NCBI GenBank assembly: GCA_017881725.1
Contig: JADGQO010000022.1
Coordinates: 1 to 58,968, forward strand
Reading direction: 5' to 3'
Length of the DNA stretch: 58,968 nucleotides
Origin: Fibrobacteria bacterium
GTDB lineage: Bacteria; Fibrobacterota; Fibrobacteria; UBA11236
A program made the position numbers and the translations under genes. Shown piece by piece: positions 44,877-52,725 of this stretch (position 1 is its first letter; the number at the start of each line of letters is the position of its first letter). Below the pieces are notes generated by a model. The model made no database searches and had not been told where the DNA came from. It worked only from the letters and a program-made list of their open reading frames with translations.

Positions 44877-44921
44877 TTTTAATTCCGTTTTAATCCCGGG
44901 TTTAGACCCGGCTTCTATACT
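44877..44921 (+). promoter_or_regulatory. Response-regulator promoter with matching 11-bp direct repeats
   Basis: Two end-to-end 11-mers, TTTTAATTCCG (44877-44887) and TTTTAATCCCG (44888-44898), are followed after 17 bases by a -10-like TATACT (44916-44921). The geometry is identical to that of the efflux operon promoter, which supports autoregulation by the same regulator. A degenerate third unit (ggtttagaccc) follows at 44899. Confidence 0.75.
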
Positions 44922-44937
44922 CCAAGGCAGAGCAAGC

Positions 44938-45621
44938 ATGAAAATCCTCCTGGTCGAAGATGAGAAAAAGGTGGCGTCTTTTATACGCAACGGGCTGATG
45001 GAGCAATCCTACAGTGTCGACATGGCCTTTGACGGCATCCAGGGCGAACGCATGGCGCGGGCCACGAATTACGACGCCATCCTGCTCGACGTCATGATCC
45101 CGTTAAAAAGCGGCTTCGCGCTTTGCCGGTCCATCCGCAGCTTCGACTCACGCGTGCCCATCATGATGCTGACGGCGCTGGATTCGACGGAGGATAAACT
45201 GCAGGGATTGGATGCCGGGGCCGATGAGTACCTAGCCAAGCCCTTCGAGTTCCGGGAACTGCTGGCGCATTTGCGCTCCCTGTTGCGCCGTAGGACGAGT
45301 CAACCCTCCGCTACCGTCCTGGAAGTGGGGGATTTGCGCATGAATCTGGATTCCCGCACCGTAACGCGCGCGGGACGTCCCATCGTTTTGACCGCACGGG
45401 AATTCGCCCTTCTGGAATTTTTCCTGCGCAGCCGGAACCGTGTGATCTCGCGGACGGAAATCGCCGAACGGGTTTGGGAAACCTCTTTCGATTCGGAAAG
45501 CAATGTCATCGACGTCTATGTGAGTTTTCTGAGGAAGAAGCTGGATCGCGGGTTTGACCAAAAGCTCATCCACACTTTAGTGGGAGTGGGCTACATCCTC
45601 AAAGCGCCGGAGACGGTGTAG
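44938..45621 (+). CDS. CusR-like OmpR-family response regulator
   Basis: 227 residues. The receiver domain (1-118) has the acidic pair in LLVEDEKKVASFI, the phospho-acceptor Asp in AILLDVMIPLKSG, the Thr in MMLTALD and the Lys in YLAKPFEFRELLAHLRSLLRR. It is followed by an OmpR/PhoB winged helix (about 125-225; LTAREFALLEFFLRSRNRVIS, ERVWETSFDSESNVIDVYVSFLR). It should activate the pump operon and its own gene through the 11-bp direct repeats. The stop codon lies inside the first unit of a 17-bp tandem repeat array, so the last residues (APETV) are encoded by repeat DNA. Confidence 0.95.
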   Translation: MKILLVEDEKKVASFIRNGLMEQSYSVDMAFDGIQGERMARATNYDAILLDVMIPLKSGFALCRSIRSFDSRVPIMMLTALDSTEDKLQGLDAGADEYLAKPFEFRELLAHLRSLLRRRTSQPSATVLEVGDLRMNLDSRTVTRAGRPIVLTAREFALLEFFLRSRNRVISRTEIAERVWETSFDSESNVIDVYVSFLRKKLDRGFDQKLIHTLVGVGYILKAPETV

Positions 45622-45739
45622 CGCCGGAGACGGTGTAGCGCCGGAGACGGTGTAGCGCCGGAGACGGTGTAGCGCCGGAGACGGCGTAGCGCCGGAGACG
45701 GCGTAGCGCCGGAGACGGCGTAGCGCCGGAGACGGCGTA
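45604..45739. repeat. 17-bp minisatellite, eight units, overlapping the regulator stop codon
   Basis: Eight uninterrupted units of 17 bp from 45604 to 45739. The first four read gcgccggagacggtgta, and the last four differ by one base (gcgccggagacggcgta). Unit 1 supplies the final codons and TAG stop of the response regulator. Because 17 is not a multiple of three, added or lost units would not change the protein as long as unit 1 stays. The array has no obvious hairpin. Confidence 0.98.
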
Positions 45740-45776
45740 GGCCGACTCAGACCGGTGAGCCGATTGGAGTCGGCTT

Positions 45777-46013
45777 TCAGATTTCAACTTCCAATTGCTT
45801 AGCCTTGCGGACCAGTCGTGCCTCGCAAAGTTTAACGAATTCCAATTGGGTTTGATTGGCGCTGGAATTGTTCCGATGGCGGAAATCGCGCGTCGCGACG
45901 ATGACTTCTTCCTGGATGACGTCTTTGGGGAGCACACGGCCGAAAAACCGGGTCAATCCATTCAGGTTGGAAAAAACAAAAACCTGGGTCCTTCGTTCTG
46001 TTTCCTGCTGCAT
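45777..46013 (-). CDS. Hypothetical small protein
   Basis: 78 residues from the ATG at 46013, which has AAGGG about nine bases upstream; an in-frame ATG at 46031 has none. The sequence (QETERRTQVFVFSNLNGLTR, then a basic/acidic helical C-terminus ending KAKQLEVEI) has no recognisable domain, signal peptide or membrane helix. It is separated from the response regulator by the minisatellite and is convergent with it. Composition is plausible for a gene, but there is no independent support. Confidence 0.4.
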   Translation of the reverse strand: MQQETERRTQVFVFSNLNGLTRFFGRVLPKDVIQEEVIVATRDFRHRNNSSANQTQLEFVKLCEARLVRKAKQLEVEI

Positions 46014-46031
46014 GTTTCCGTTTCCCTTCAT

Positions 46032-46351
46032 GCGTTTTCAAGCCGTGATTACCTACCGATAATACCTTTTCACCGTCGTCTCGGGCAACGCTTTCACCGG
46101 GCGAAAACATCCCGTTCCGAAAAATTCCGGAAATGGGATTTTGCCATTTGGGGCTAAACAAGGTATTGAAAAACTCCCCGTGAGGTATAAGGGCGGCTGG
46201 GAACCAAATCTTTTCCAAGGGTTCCCTAAAAACCATAAGAACGTTAACCCACACGTCTCGAAATGCTTGTGGCGATCGCGGTTTAGCTGTACTATGTGGG
46301 CTTGGCAGGACGGCCTTTCCTTCGGGAAGGGATTGCCACAGGGGGTTTTCA
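46032..46351. other. Intergenic region with a UUCG-capped hairpin at its right end
   Basis: 320 bp without a convincing gene. Close to the right end is a hairpin with stem cctttcc (46314-46320), loop ttcg and stem ggaaggg (46325-46331). It is flanked by a second possible pairing of ggca (46304) with tgcc (46334). It could be a leader structure of the small gene at 46352 or a small RNA. No T-run follows, so it is not a standard terminator. Confidence 0.4.
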
Positions 46352-46588
46352 TTGTCTGCACTCGATCGCCGTAGTCAACACTATGGTTTCGAAACTTTGG
46401 ATACCTTGATGGTATTCTTTTCGCGTTGGCTCCCGGAATCGGAAATCCAGGTCCTGGTCAAGCAATGCGAAACCCAATTCCGGCCCCGCGCGGAATCGTC
46501 CGCCGAGGAAACCGATTTGCAAAAAATCCAGAAGGCAGAGTTCGCCATCGTCCGACGATTGGTAGGCAAAAGCGCCCCTATTCCCTGA
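46352..46588 (+). CDS. Hypothetical small protein
   Basis: 78 residues from a TTG start at 46352, or 59 from an ATG at 46409. The sequence is soluble and helical (ETLDTLMVFFSRWLPESEIQ, then KIQKAEFAIVRRLVGKSAP) with no family I recognise. It lies upstream of the YqeY gene on the same strand, about 150 bp away. Codon use looks ordinary. Support is limited to the open frame and composition. Confidence 0.45.
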   Translation: MSALDRRSQHYGFETLDTLMVFFSRWLPESEIQVLVKQCETQFRPRAESSAEETDLQKIQKAEFAIVRRLVGKSAPIP

Positions 46589-46624
46589 TAAATCTCGGAA
46601 ATATCCCGCCCCTTCCCCGCTTGC

Positions 46625-46667
46625 GGCAAGTCTTGCCTCGGGCCTGGCCCCACGGCTATACCGTGGG
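46625..46667 (+). other. Pair of hairpins upstream of the YqeY gene
   Basis: Two stem-loops follow each other: ggcaa/ttgcc (46625-46637) and cccacgg/ccgtggg with loop ctata (46649-46667). Neither is followed by a T-run. They may form part of the leader of the YqeY gene or a weak terminator of the preceding small gene. No known riboswitch pattern was recognised. Confidence 0.35.
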
Positions 46668-46735
46668 AAACGGAATTCCTACATTTGACCATCCGGTGTC
46701 CGTCGAACGCGGAGGCCGGAAGTCAAAGGAATGCC

Positions 46736-47218
46736 ATGATACTCGATCTGATCAACGCCGATGTCGTCGCCACCATGAAAGATCGCGAGCCCGCGCGCAA
46801 AGAAGAAAACCAGTTGAAGTTGCTGACTCTGCGCACCCTGCTGTCGGAAGTGAAGAGTTTCAAGGTCAACAACCGGAAGGATCCGGACGATTCGGAATTG
46901 GGATCCATCCTGGCGAAGTCGCTCAAGCAATTCCGGGAAACCCTGGACAACGCCACCGGTAAAAATTCCGCCGGTGTGGTGCGCGAAGACATTGCCGCGC
47001 AGGAGCGCGCGAAAATCGCCATCGTCGAAAAGTATTTGCCGAAGCAAATGGATAAATCCGAGATCGAAATTCTCGTGGCCGCGGCCATCGCGCAGGCGGG
47101 AGCCAAAGGTCCCAAGGACATGGGTGCGGTAATGGCCATCATCCGGCCGCAAACCCAGGGCAAGGCCGACGGCAAGCTCGTAAGCGAGATTGTAAAATCC
47201 AAACTCACCCCTGCCTAG
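46736..47218 (+). CDS. yqeY: GatB/YqeY-domain protein
   Basis: 160 residues from the ATG at 46736, with AAAGGA eight bases upstream; the open frame to 46685 adds an unconvincing leader. Family features are visible: an N-terminal helix with MKDREPARKEENQLKLLTLRTLLSEVK, KYLPKQMDKSEIEILV, and a C-terminal GPKDMGAVMAIIRPQTQGKADGKLVSEIVKSKL, which matches the tail domain shared with GatB. YqeY proteins resemble the tRNA-binding tail of the Asp/Glu-tRNA amidotransferase. Their own function is not established. Followed after 15 bp by the BFD-like gene. Confidence 0.93.
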   Translation: MILDLINADVVATMKDREPARKEENQLKLLTLRTLLSEVKSFKVNNRKDPDDSELGSILAKSLKQFRETLDNATGKNSAGVVREDIAAQERAKIAIVEKYLPKQMDKSEIEILVAAAIAQAGAKGPKDMGAVMAIIRPQTQGKADGKLVSEIVKSKLTPA

Positions 47219-47233
47219 CGGACGAGTAGGCGT

Positions 47234-47440
47234 ATGAGCCTCATTTGTTTTTGTTTTCGCGTCGACAAGCCGAGCATCCTCGCATCCATTGCCGGAGGCT
47301 GCCGCACCGTGGAAGACCTCGGCGCCGCCTTACGCGTGGGTATGGGCTGCGGAGGCTGTATACCGGATTTGGAAAACCTCCTCCGCTTCCATCGTGAAGA
47401 AAACACATCCCCATCTCCCAGCCTTCCTGCCATACCGTAA
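47234..47440 (+). CDS. BFD-like [2Fe-2S]-binding protein
   Basis: 68 residues. The bacterioferritin-associated ferredoxin pattern is clear: Cys5-x-Cys7 in ICFCFRVDK, then TVEDLGAALRVGMGCGGC with Cys39 and Cys42, then DLENLL. The four Cys would hold one [2Fe-2S] cluster. BFD releases iron from bacterioferritin, and related domains serve as electron-transfer modules. The C-terminal extension after residue 52 is Pro/Ser-rich. It lies upstream of a TonB system, which would fit a role in iron handling, but that link is inference. Confidence 0.85.
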   Translation: MSLICFCFRVDKPSILASIAGGCRTVEDLGAALRVGMGCGGCIPDLENLLRFHREENTSPSPSLPAIP

Positions 47441-47541
47441 TCCTCTCGAAAAACGAAATTTCGGGCCGAATTTATACCTTTCAACTGTCCTTAACCGGCG
47501 CGGCTTGGTAATTTGTCCCCCGGAAAACCCAGGAGCCGTCC

Positions 47542-48345
47542 TTGCTGAATAGAGTTTCCCTAGTCCTATGTTTGGGCATGACATTGCTGGCTCTGCGCAT
47601 TTCGGCGCAGGAAACGCTATCCTCCGTGCAACGCGATTTGGAGCGGGTTGAGAAGGAAATCGAACGCGAAAAGGATTTGCACAAAAACGAACGCGCGCGC
47701 GCGACCCAGTTCGAGGTGGAAAAGGCCGCCAAGCTGAAAGCCATCCAGGATCAAATCAAGCTGTCCCAAACGAAAATCGACAGCCTCAAGCATCAGGCGG
47801 AAAAAGCCAAGCAGCAGAAGTCCGGCTTCAAGTCTCAAACAGCCTTATACCAAGGGCACCAAAAGGAATTCCTTAAGAATTTGGTAAAACAAATTCACGA
47901 GTTGGCCGCCGGTTTGAAGGGGGATTTCCCGTACGAGAGGGAAAAGCGTGTCGGCGATTTGCAGGAATTGGCCTCCGCTATCGAAAACGGCGTTGTCCCG
48001 ATTGAAGAAGGCTTGGGCCGTCTGTTCACCTTGTTGCAAGCCTCGATGGATTTCGCTTATGACACCGAGGTCTATCACGCCACTTACACCGCCGCAGATG
48101 GATCCGCGCATGAAGGCAGTTTCGTGCGCATGGGAGCGGCCTTGCTGGCCTTCGCGGGTGAAGACGGCAAAACGGTTGCCTACCTGGCGAAGGAGGACAC
48201 AGGGTATTCATGGAAAGAGACGGAACTTTCCCCGGAGACGCGGCAAAACATTCTGACGGCCGTAAAGGTTGCGCAGGGTAAGGTGGCGCCCCAGCTCGTG
48301 AACATTCCTTTCCGCGCACCCAAAATCGCGGAGGCTTCCAAATGA
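47542..48345 (+). CDS. DUF3450-family periplasmic coiled-coil protein of a TonB2-type system
   Basis: 267 residues from a TTG start with AGGAG eight bases upstream. A signal peptide (ending RISA) leads into a long coiled coil (about 25-105) and a small C-terminal alpha/beta domain (about 150-260: IENGVVPIEEGLGRLFTLLQ, ADGSAHEGSFVRMGAALLAF). It matches the DUF3450 family, whose genes are typically the first of the TonB2/TtpC-type clusters. Its role in energising outer-membrane transport is not well defined. The stop overlaps the start of the next gene by four bases. Confidence 0.88.
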   Translation: MLNRVSLVLCLGMTLLALRISAQETLSSVQRDLERVEKEIEREKDLHKNERARATQFEVEKAAKLKAIQDQIKLSQTKIDSLKHQAEKAKQQKSGFKSQTALYQGHQKEFLKNLVKQIHELAAGLKGDFPYEREKRVGDLQELASAIENGVVPIEEGLGRLFTLLQASMDFAYDTEVYHATYTAADGSAHEGSFVRMGAALLAFAGEDGKTVAYLAKEDTGYSWKETELSPETRQNILTAVKVAQGKVAPQLVNIPFRAPKIAEASK

Positions 48346-49838
48346 CCCAGGGTCGACGCATGCTGCAACCCGTGTGGGCAGTGATCTTGACCGGTGCACT
48401 CCTATTGGGCGGGGCGGTCCGGGCCCAGGTAAACGTGAACGAAAACACCGATAAGGTGGAAGCGCTTAAGGAAGAGCTGGAAAAAGCCCGGCAATTGCGC
48501 GACAAAGTCATTGCCAAACGCTGGGAAGACAAACGCGGCGATATGGACGCGCGTGAGAAATACAATACCGCCTACGACGATTTGAAGAACCAGCTCGAGG
48601 TCAAGAACCAGGAGGCCGATCGGCTGCGCGAAGAAATCCAATCCCTGCAAAAGGATGCCGAGGAAGCGGAAGCGCAGAGCGAAAACGCCAAGGTGCAATT
48701 CCTCTCCGTAGCGCCTCTGTTACGGGACCGGGTTTCCGAAATGTCGACCCAAATCGAAAAGGGATTTCCGGCGCGCGTGCCCGAGCGTTTGCAGCGGTAC
48801 AACCTGGTCCTGAAAAGCGCCGAGACCAAACGCGAGTCGCCGGCGGAAATTTTATCCGACGCCTTGGGTTTTTACAAATCCGAACTGGCTTTGACGCGGG
48901 AGATTTCCTTGGAAAAACGGGGTTTCCTGCGCGCGGACAAGACGCCGGGCGAAGGCGCCCTGTTGCGCATCGGCATGGTGGCCTCGGCCTATCGCGACGA
49001 CAAGTCCGGAGCGGCGGGCTTACTGTTGAAGGACGCGGGGAGCGGCGCCATCAACCCATACGAGTGGCGCGAGAATCTTCCGGCCGAAGCCAGCGCGGCC
49101 CTGGCGGCGGGAATGCAAAGGTTGGAAAAAGGCGAGGGTAATGTCGCAGTGATTCCGCTCGATATTCTGCCCAATCAGACCCAGGGCAAAGCCTACATCG
49201 TGAAAGAAGAAAGAAGCTTCTGGAAATCCCTGTCCCACACCGTCAAAACCGGCGGCGTATTCATGTGGCCGTTGCTCATCATCCCCTTGGTCGTGATTTT
49301 CATGTTCCTGCAAAAGTTGTTTTCGGTAGTGCGCAGCCGCGCCGGGGGTTCCAAGTTATATGGCCAGGCCCTGGAAAAACTGGGCTCCGGATCGGCCGCC
49401 GAAGCGGCAAAAATCTGCTCCACCCGGCCGCAAAGTCCCGTCCTTATGGTTATCCAAGCCGTAGCGAACAACCGCGACAAGGATCGCGAATCCGCCGAGA
49501 AGGATGTCCGCGAAGTGCTCTTGCACCAGGTGCCGCGCCTGGAGAGGCATTTGACCACATTATCCGTGCTGGCCGCCGCTGCGCCGCTTTTGGGTCTGCT
49601 GGGAACGGTATCCGGACTCATCGCCATGTTCCAGGTCATCACCCAGCACGGCGTGAACGACCCCAAGCTTTTGGCCGGCGGCATCGGAGAAGCGCTCATC
49701 GCCACTGAGACGGGACTGCTCATCGCCATCCCAACCTTGTTGGGCCACAACTTCCTCGCCAACCGCGTCGACGGCATCGTTTCCGATATGGAATTCTACG
49801 CCCTCAAAGCCTTGAACGCCCTTTGGCCGAAGGGGTGA
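48342..49838 (+). CDS. TtpC-like protein: periplasmic coiled coil fused to a MotA/TolQ/ExbB domain
   Basis: 498 residues. Signal peptide, then a coiled coil (about 30-110) and periplasmic domain, a membrane helix near 306-326 (GGVFMWPLLIIPLVVIFMFL), and a MotA/TolQ/ExbB proton-channel domain (about 380-490; LTTLSVLAAAAPLLGLLGTV, then EALIATETGLLIAIPTLLGH). This fused layout is the hallmark of TtpC, required for TonB2-dependent transport in Vibrio. The N-terminal part probably contacts the DUF3450 protein. It overlaps the upstream gene by four bases; the ExbB gene starts 6 bp after its stop. Confidence 0.92.
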   Translation: MTQGRRMLQPVWAVILTGALLLGGAVRAQVNVNENTDKVEALKEELEKARQLRDKVIAKRWEDKRGDMDAREKYNTAYDDLKNQLEVKNQEADRLREEIQSLQKDAEEAEAQSENAKVQFLSVAPLLRDRVSEMSTQIEKGFPARVPERLQRYNLVLKSAETKRESPAEILSDALGFYKSELALTREISLEKRGFLRADKTPGEGALLRIGMVASAYRDDKSGAAGLLLKDAGSGAINPYEWRENLPAEASAALAAGMQRLEKGEGNVAVIPLDILPNQTQGKAYIVKEERSFWKSLSHTVKTGGVFMWPLLIIPLVVIFMFLQKLFSVVRSRAGGSKLYGQALEKLGSGSAAEAAKICSTRPQSPVLMVIQAVANNRDKDRESAEKDVREVLLHQVPRLERHLTTLSVLAAAAPLLGLLGTVSGLIAMFQVITQHGVNDPKLLAGGIGEALIATETGLLIAIPTLLGHNFLANRVDGIVSDMEFYALKALNALWPKG

Positions 49839-49843
49839 ATCGG

Positions 49844-50482
49844 ATGCGTGAGAGTTTTGCACAAACGGTGTTCGATTTGTGGCGCATCATCTGCCAAGGC
49901 GGCTGGGTCATGGGCGCCATCTTCGCGGCCGGGCAGGTGGGTTGGTTTCTGGTTTTGGAAAGATGGTGGGCCTACCGGAAATTGGACGGCAAGGCGCAGG
50001 CCTTTTGGGCAAACGCGCCCGGGGATGTCCGGGAAATCGCGCGCTACTTGGAAGGACGTCGACGCCGGGGGATTTTCGGATCTGTTGCGGCAGCGATCAC
50101 CATCTCACGCGCCCAAGGACGCGAGGCCATGATTCAGCGTGCCCGCGAAGCGCTTCACGAAGGCATTCCGCAATTGTCCAGCCATCTGGGAACCTTGGCT
50201 GTGCTGGCCGGCGTAGCGCCTTTGCTTGGCCTCACGGGAACCGTGGCGGGCATCATGCAAACCTTCCGCGTCATCACCTTATACGGGGCGGGAAACCCGT
50301 CCATGATGGCCGGCGGCATCGCGCAGGCCTTGATGGTCACCGAGGCGGGCCTGGTGGTGGCTTTTCCGCTGCTCATCCTACACGACCATTTGCAAAAGCG
50401 CGCGGACGCCATCGAGGACGATTGCGTGGCCGGAGCGACGCGACTGATACGCCTGTATTCCGAAGCCGGGGCAACGGCATGA
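49844..50482 (+). CDS. exbB: ExbB-family proton-channel protein
   Basis: 212 residues from the ATG at 49844. Three membrane helices: WVMGAIFAAGQVGWFLVLER near 20-40, LAVLAGVAPLLGLTGTVAGI near 110-130 and a third near 160-182 (VTEAGLVVAFPLLILHDHL). The MotA/TolQ/ExbB signature LLGLTGTVAGIMQTF is clear. With ExbD it uses the proton gradient to energise TonB. The operon encodes two channel proteins (this one and TtpC). The gene overlaps exbD by four bases. Confidence 0.95.
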   Translation: MRESFAQTVFDLWRIICQGGWVMGAIFAAGQVGWFLVLERWWAYRKLDGKAQAFWANAPGDVREIARYLEGRRRRGIFGSVAAAITISRAQGREAMIQRAREALHEGIPQLSSHLGTLAVLAGVAPLLGLTGTVAGIMQTFRVITLYGAGNPSMMAGGIAQALMVTEAGLVVAFPLLILHDHLQKRADAIEDDCVAGATRLIRLYSEAGATA

Positions 50483-50904
50483 GCAGCGCTTTCGGCGGCG
50501 ACGATTTCGGTTTGCGCAAGCGCCCGCGGCGCGTGGCGGAAATCAACCTCATCAACATGATCGACATGCTGTTTTTCCTGCTGGTCTTTTTCGTGCTCAC
50601 CAGCAGCTTTACGCGCGAGACCGGCATCGACATCAATAAGCCCAAGGCCGCGTCCTCCAAATCCTTGCCCCGGCAACCTTTGCTCATCGGTGTGACCAAG
50701 GACGGAAACATTCACGTGAACGAAAGCCCCGTAAGTCTCAAGGCCTTAGGAACCGTACTCAAGTCCTATATGAGCCAGGACCCCGACCGGGCCGTCGTCA
50801 TCGTGGCGGACCGCGACGCCTCCATAGCCAAGGCCGTGGACGTGTTGGATCAATGCAATTTGGCGAACGTGAAAAAGGTTTCCATCTCCTCGCTCAAGGA
50901 ATGA
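50479..50904 (+). CDS. exbD: ExbD-family protein
   Basis: 141 residues beginning at the ATG that overlaps the exbB stop. A basic N-terminal tail, one membrane helix (MIDMLFFLLVFFVLTSSF) with the conserved proton-path Asp29, and a periplasmic domain (about 50-140, VTKDGNIHVNESPVSLKAL, VVIVADRDASIAKAVDVLDQ). The helix motif INMIDMLFFLLVFFVL is typical of ExbD/TolR. It partners ExbB and TonB. Confidence 0.95.
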   Translation: MSSAFGGDDFGLRKRPRRVAEINLINMIDMLFFLLVFFVLTSSFTRETGIDINKPKAASSKSLPRQPLLIGVTKDGNIHVNESPVSLKALGTVLKSYMSQDPDRAVVIVADRDASIAKAVDVLDQCNLANVKKVSISSLKE

Positions 50905-50952
50905 CGGGGCGTTTGCGTATGGCTGGGAAACCGTGGAAAAACCCGACGTAAC

Positions 50953-51639
50953 ATGCGTGTGACTGCGTGGGCCGAAAAGGCCGTCCTGCTCGTAGCCGCC
51001 TTGGCCGTGAACCTGGGTCTTTATCTGCTCGTCCCGTATATCCAAGTGCTGATCCAAAAACATACGGAAGGACCGAAATCGCCTAAAATCGTGCAGACGG
51101 AATTGGCCTTCGCGCCGCCACCGGCCAATCGGCTGGTCAAGCGGGAAATCAAGGAAATCAAAACCCAAACCCTGGCCCAGCCCACCCCTACCCCTGCGCG
51201 TCCCTCCACGCCCGGCGGCGGTTTGAAAATCGATTTGAGCCCGGCCGGAGGCGAGGGGTTGTCGCTGGTTTCCGGCGGCGACCGGACTGGAGGCATCGGT
51301 TCCGGAACCGGAAACGGCCAAGGCCAGGGCATGGCCGCCATGACTTACCAGCCGGGAGAAACGGATACGGATGCGAAGCCCATCGGCCGCGATGATCCCC
51401 CGGGTTGGCCGCCCCGCGCCAAACGCGAAGGCGTCTCCGGAGACGTGGAATTGACTTGGGAAGTGAATGAAATCGGTATCGCCCAAAACATCACGATAAT
51501 GCGCGAAGACCCAACCGGCTATGGATTCGGCGGCTCCGCGATTGAATCGGTGAAGAAAATGCGCTTCAAGCCCGCCACGCTGCACAAGGTGGCGGTAAAA
51601 ATGCAGTTAAAACGTTCCTTCCATTTCGGAATCCAATAA
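50953..51639 (+). CDS. tonB: TonB-family energy transducer
   Basis: 228 residues. An N-terminal membrane anchor (AVLLVAALAVNLGLYLLVPY) leads into a relatively short Pro/Gly-rich linker (PTPTPARPSTPGGG and GTGNGQGQG) and a C-terminal TonB domain (REGVSGDVELTWEVNEIGIA, then AIESVKKMRFKPA). TonB transfers energy to outer-membrane receptors. No TonB-dependent receptor gene is in the window. The TAA overlaps the ATG of the TPR gene by one base (TAATG). Confidence 0.93.
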   Translation: MRVTAWAEKAVLLVAALAVNLGLYLLVPYIQVLIQKHTEGPKSPKIVQTELAFAPPPANRLVKREIKEIKTQTLAQPTPTPARPSTPGGGLKIDLSPAGGEGLSLVSGGDRTGGIGSGTGNGQGQGMAAMTYQPGETDTDAKPIGRDDPPGWPPRAKREGVSGDVELTWEVNEIGIAQNITIMREDPTGYGFGGSAIESVKKMRFKPATLHKVAVKMQLKRSFHFGIQ

Positions 51640-52724
51640 TGGAAACCTACGGTAACTTCCAGATTACGTTACGGAGCAGTTACCTGGTGGCTGGGCTCCT
51701 TTGCGTTGCAGGGATGGCCCTCGGTGAGGCACCGGCCGGTGAGGCACCGGGCGGCGATGCGCAGGTCGCCAAGCCAAGCAACGAGGTTCATTCGCAACAA
51801 GCGAACCTAGACCCCCTGGCCGAAGGAAATGCGCTCTATGAAAAAGGCGAATACACCGCCGCGGCCGACGCCTATCGAAAGGTAGCGCAATCCTCCCGTG
51901 CCACGGCCAATCGCGCCTTCGCATGGTTCAACCTGGGAAATTGCCATGTGCAAAACAAGGCCTATCACAAAGCCATCGTCGCCTATCGCCGCAGCATCGA
52001 GGAATCTCCCACCTTCACGCGCGGCTGGACCTTGCTCGGCGACGTGTACTATTCCTTGGGCGCCGTGGGTGACGCCTTTCCCTGCTACCGACGCGTGCTG
52101 GAAATCGACGGTCCGAACTTTCACGCCTACCAGATGTTGGGCGAACTCGCCTTAAAGGGCGGGGATGTCGCTGAAGCCCTGCAAAACTTCGAAGCGGCGC
52201 TGAAAATCGATCCGGACGAGGCGGAAATCTATATGGCCATGGCGGAAGCCCATACGCGCATCCGCGATTATACCAGCGCCATCCAGGTCATGGACCAGGC
52301 CCTTTTGATATTGCGAAGTCCACCGGCCGACGCCTATTTCTACCTGGGCCAGTTGCAGGAACTGAACGGTGACGATCGCAAGGCCGTGCGGGCTTATGAG
52401 GACGGCTTGTTCATCGATCCCAAACGGACGGATTATTACCTGCGCATCGCCGGATTGCATGAAAAGCACGGGGACGATTTTCTTTCCTTGCTAACGCTGG
52501 AGCAAGCCATGCATGCGGGAATCAAAAAGCCCGACATTCGGCTCAAACGAGGAATGATTTACTTTGCGCAGGCCCGGTACGAGCGCGCTTTGGAGGAGTT
52601 CCAGGCGGCGTACGCGCTGGGCAGCTACCAGGGACGCCAGGGCATGCAAAACGTCGCGGCGGTCTATTACAACTCCGGAGACAGGAAGAGGGCCTCGGTT
52701 GTCATGTCCCAACTCCAGAAATAG
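51639..52724 (+). CDS. Periplasmic TPR protein, last gene of the TonB2-type operon
   Basis: 361 residues. Signal peptide, then about seven TPRs from residue 65 on (LAEGNALYEKGEYTAAADAY, AFAWFNLGNCHVQNKAYHKA, AEIYMAMAEAHTRIRDYTSA and others). TtpC-type TonB clusters regularly end in such a TPR gene; the protein probably organises the complex in the periplasm. The repeat eapagEAP near residue 30 gives a small Glu/Ala/Pro-rich stretch after the signal peptide. The Wza-like gene starts one base after its stop, so the two loci may be co-transcribed. Confidence 0.9.
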   Translation: METYGNFQITLRSSYLVAGLLCVAGMALGEAPAGEAPGGDAQVAKPSNEVHSQQANLDPLAEGNALYEKGEYTAAADAYRKVAQSSRATANRAFAWFNLGNCHVQNKAYHKAIVAYRRSIEESPTFTRGWTLLGDVYYSLGAVGDAFPCYRRVLEIDGPNFHAYQMLGELALKGGDVAEALQNFEAALKIDPDEAEIYMAMAEAHTRIRDYTSAIQVMDQALLILRSPPADAYFYLGQLQELNGDDRKAVRAYEDGLFIDPKRTDYYLRIAGLHEKHGDDFLSLLTLEQAMHAGIKKPDIRLKRGMIYFAQARYERALEEFQAAYALGSYQGRQGMQNVAAVYYNSGDRKRASVVMSQLQK

Positions 52725-52725
52725 G

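Noticed and set aside
45604-45739. CRISPR array
   Set aside because: Units are contiguous 17-mers with no spacers and there are no cas genes; it is a simple tandem repeat.
45599-45937. Minus-strand open frame with repeated SGATPSPAL peptide units
   Set aside because: The peptide repeats are only a translation of the 17-bp minisatellite on the opposite strand; no start signal or conserved domain.
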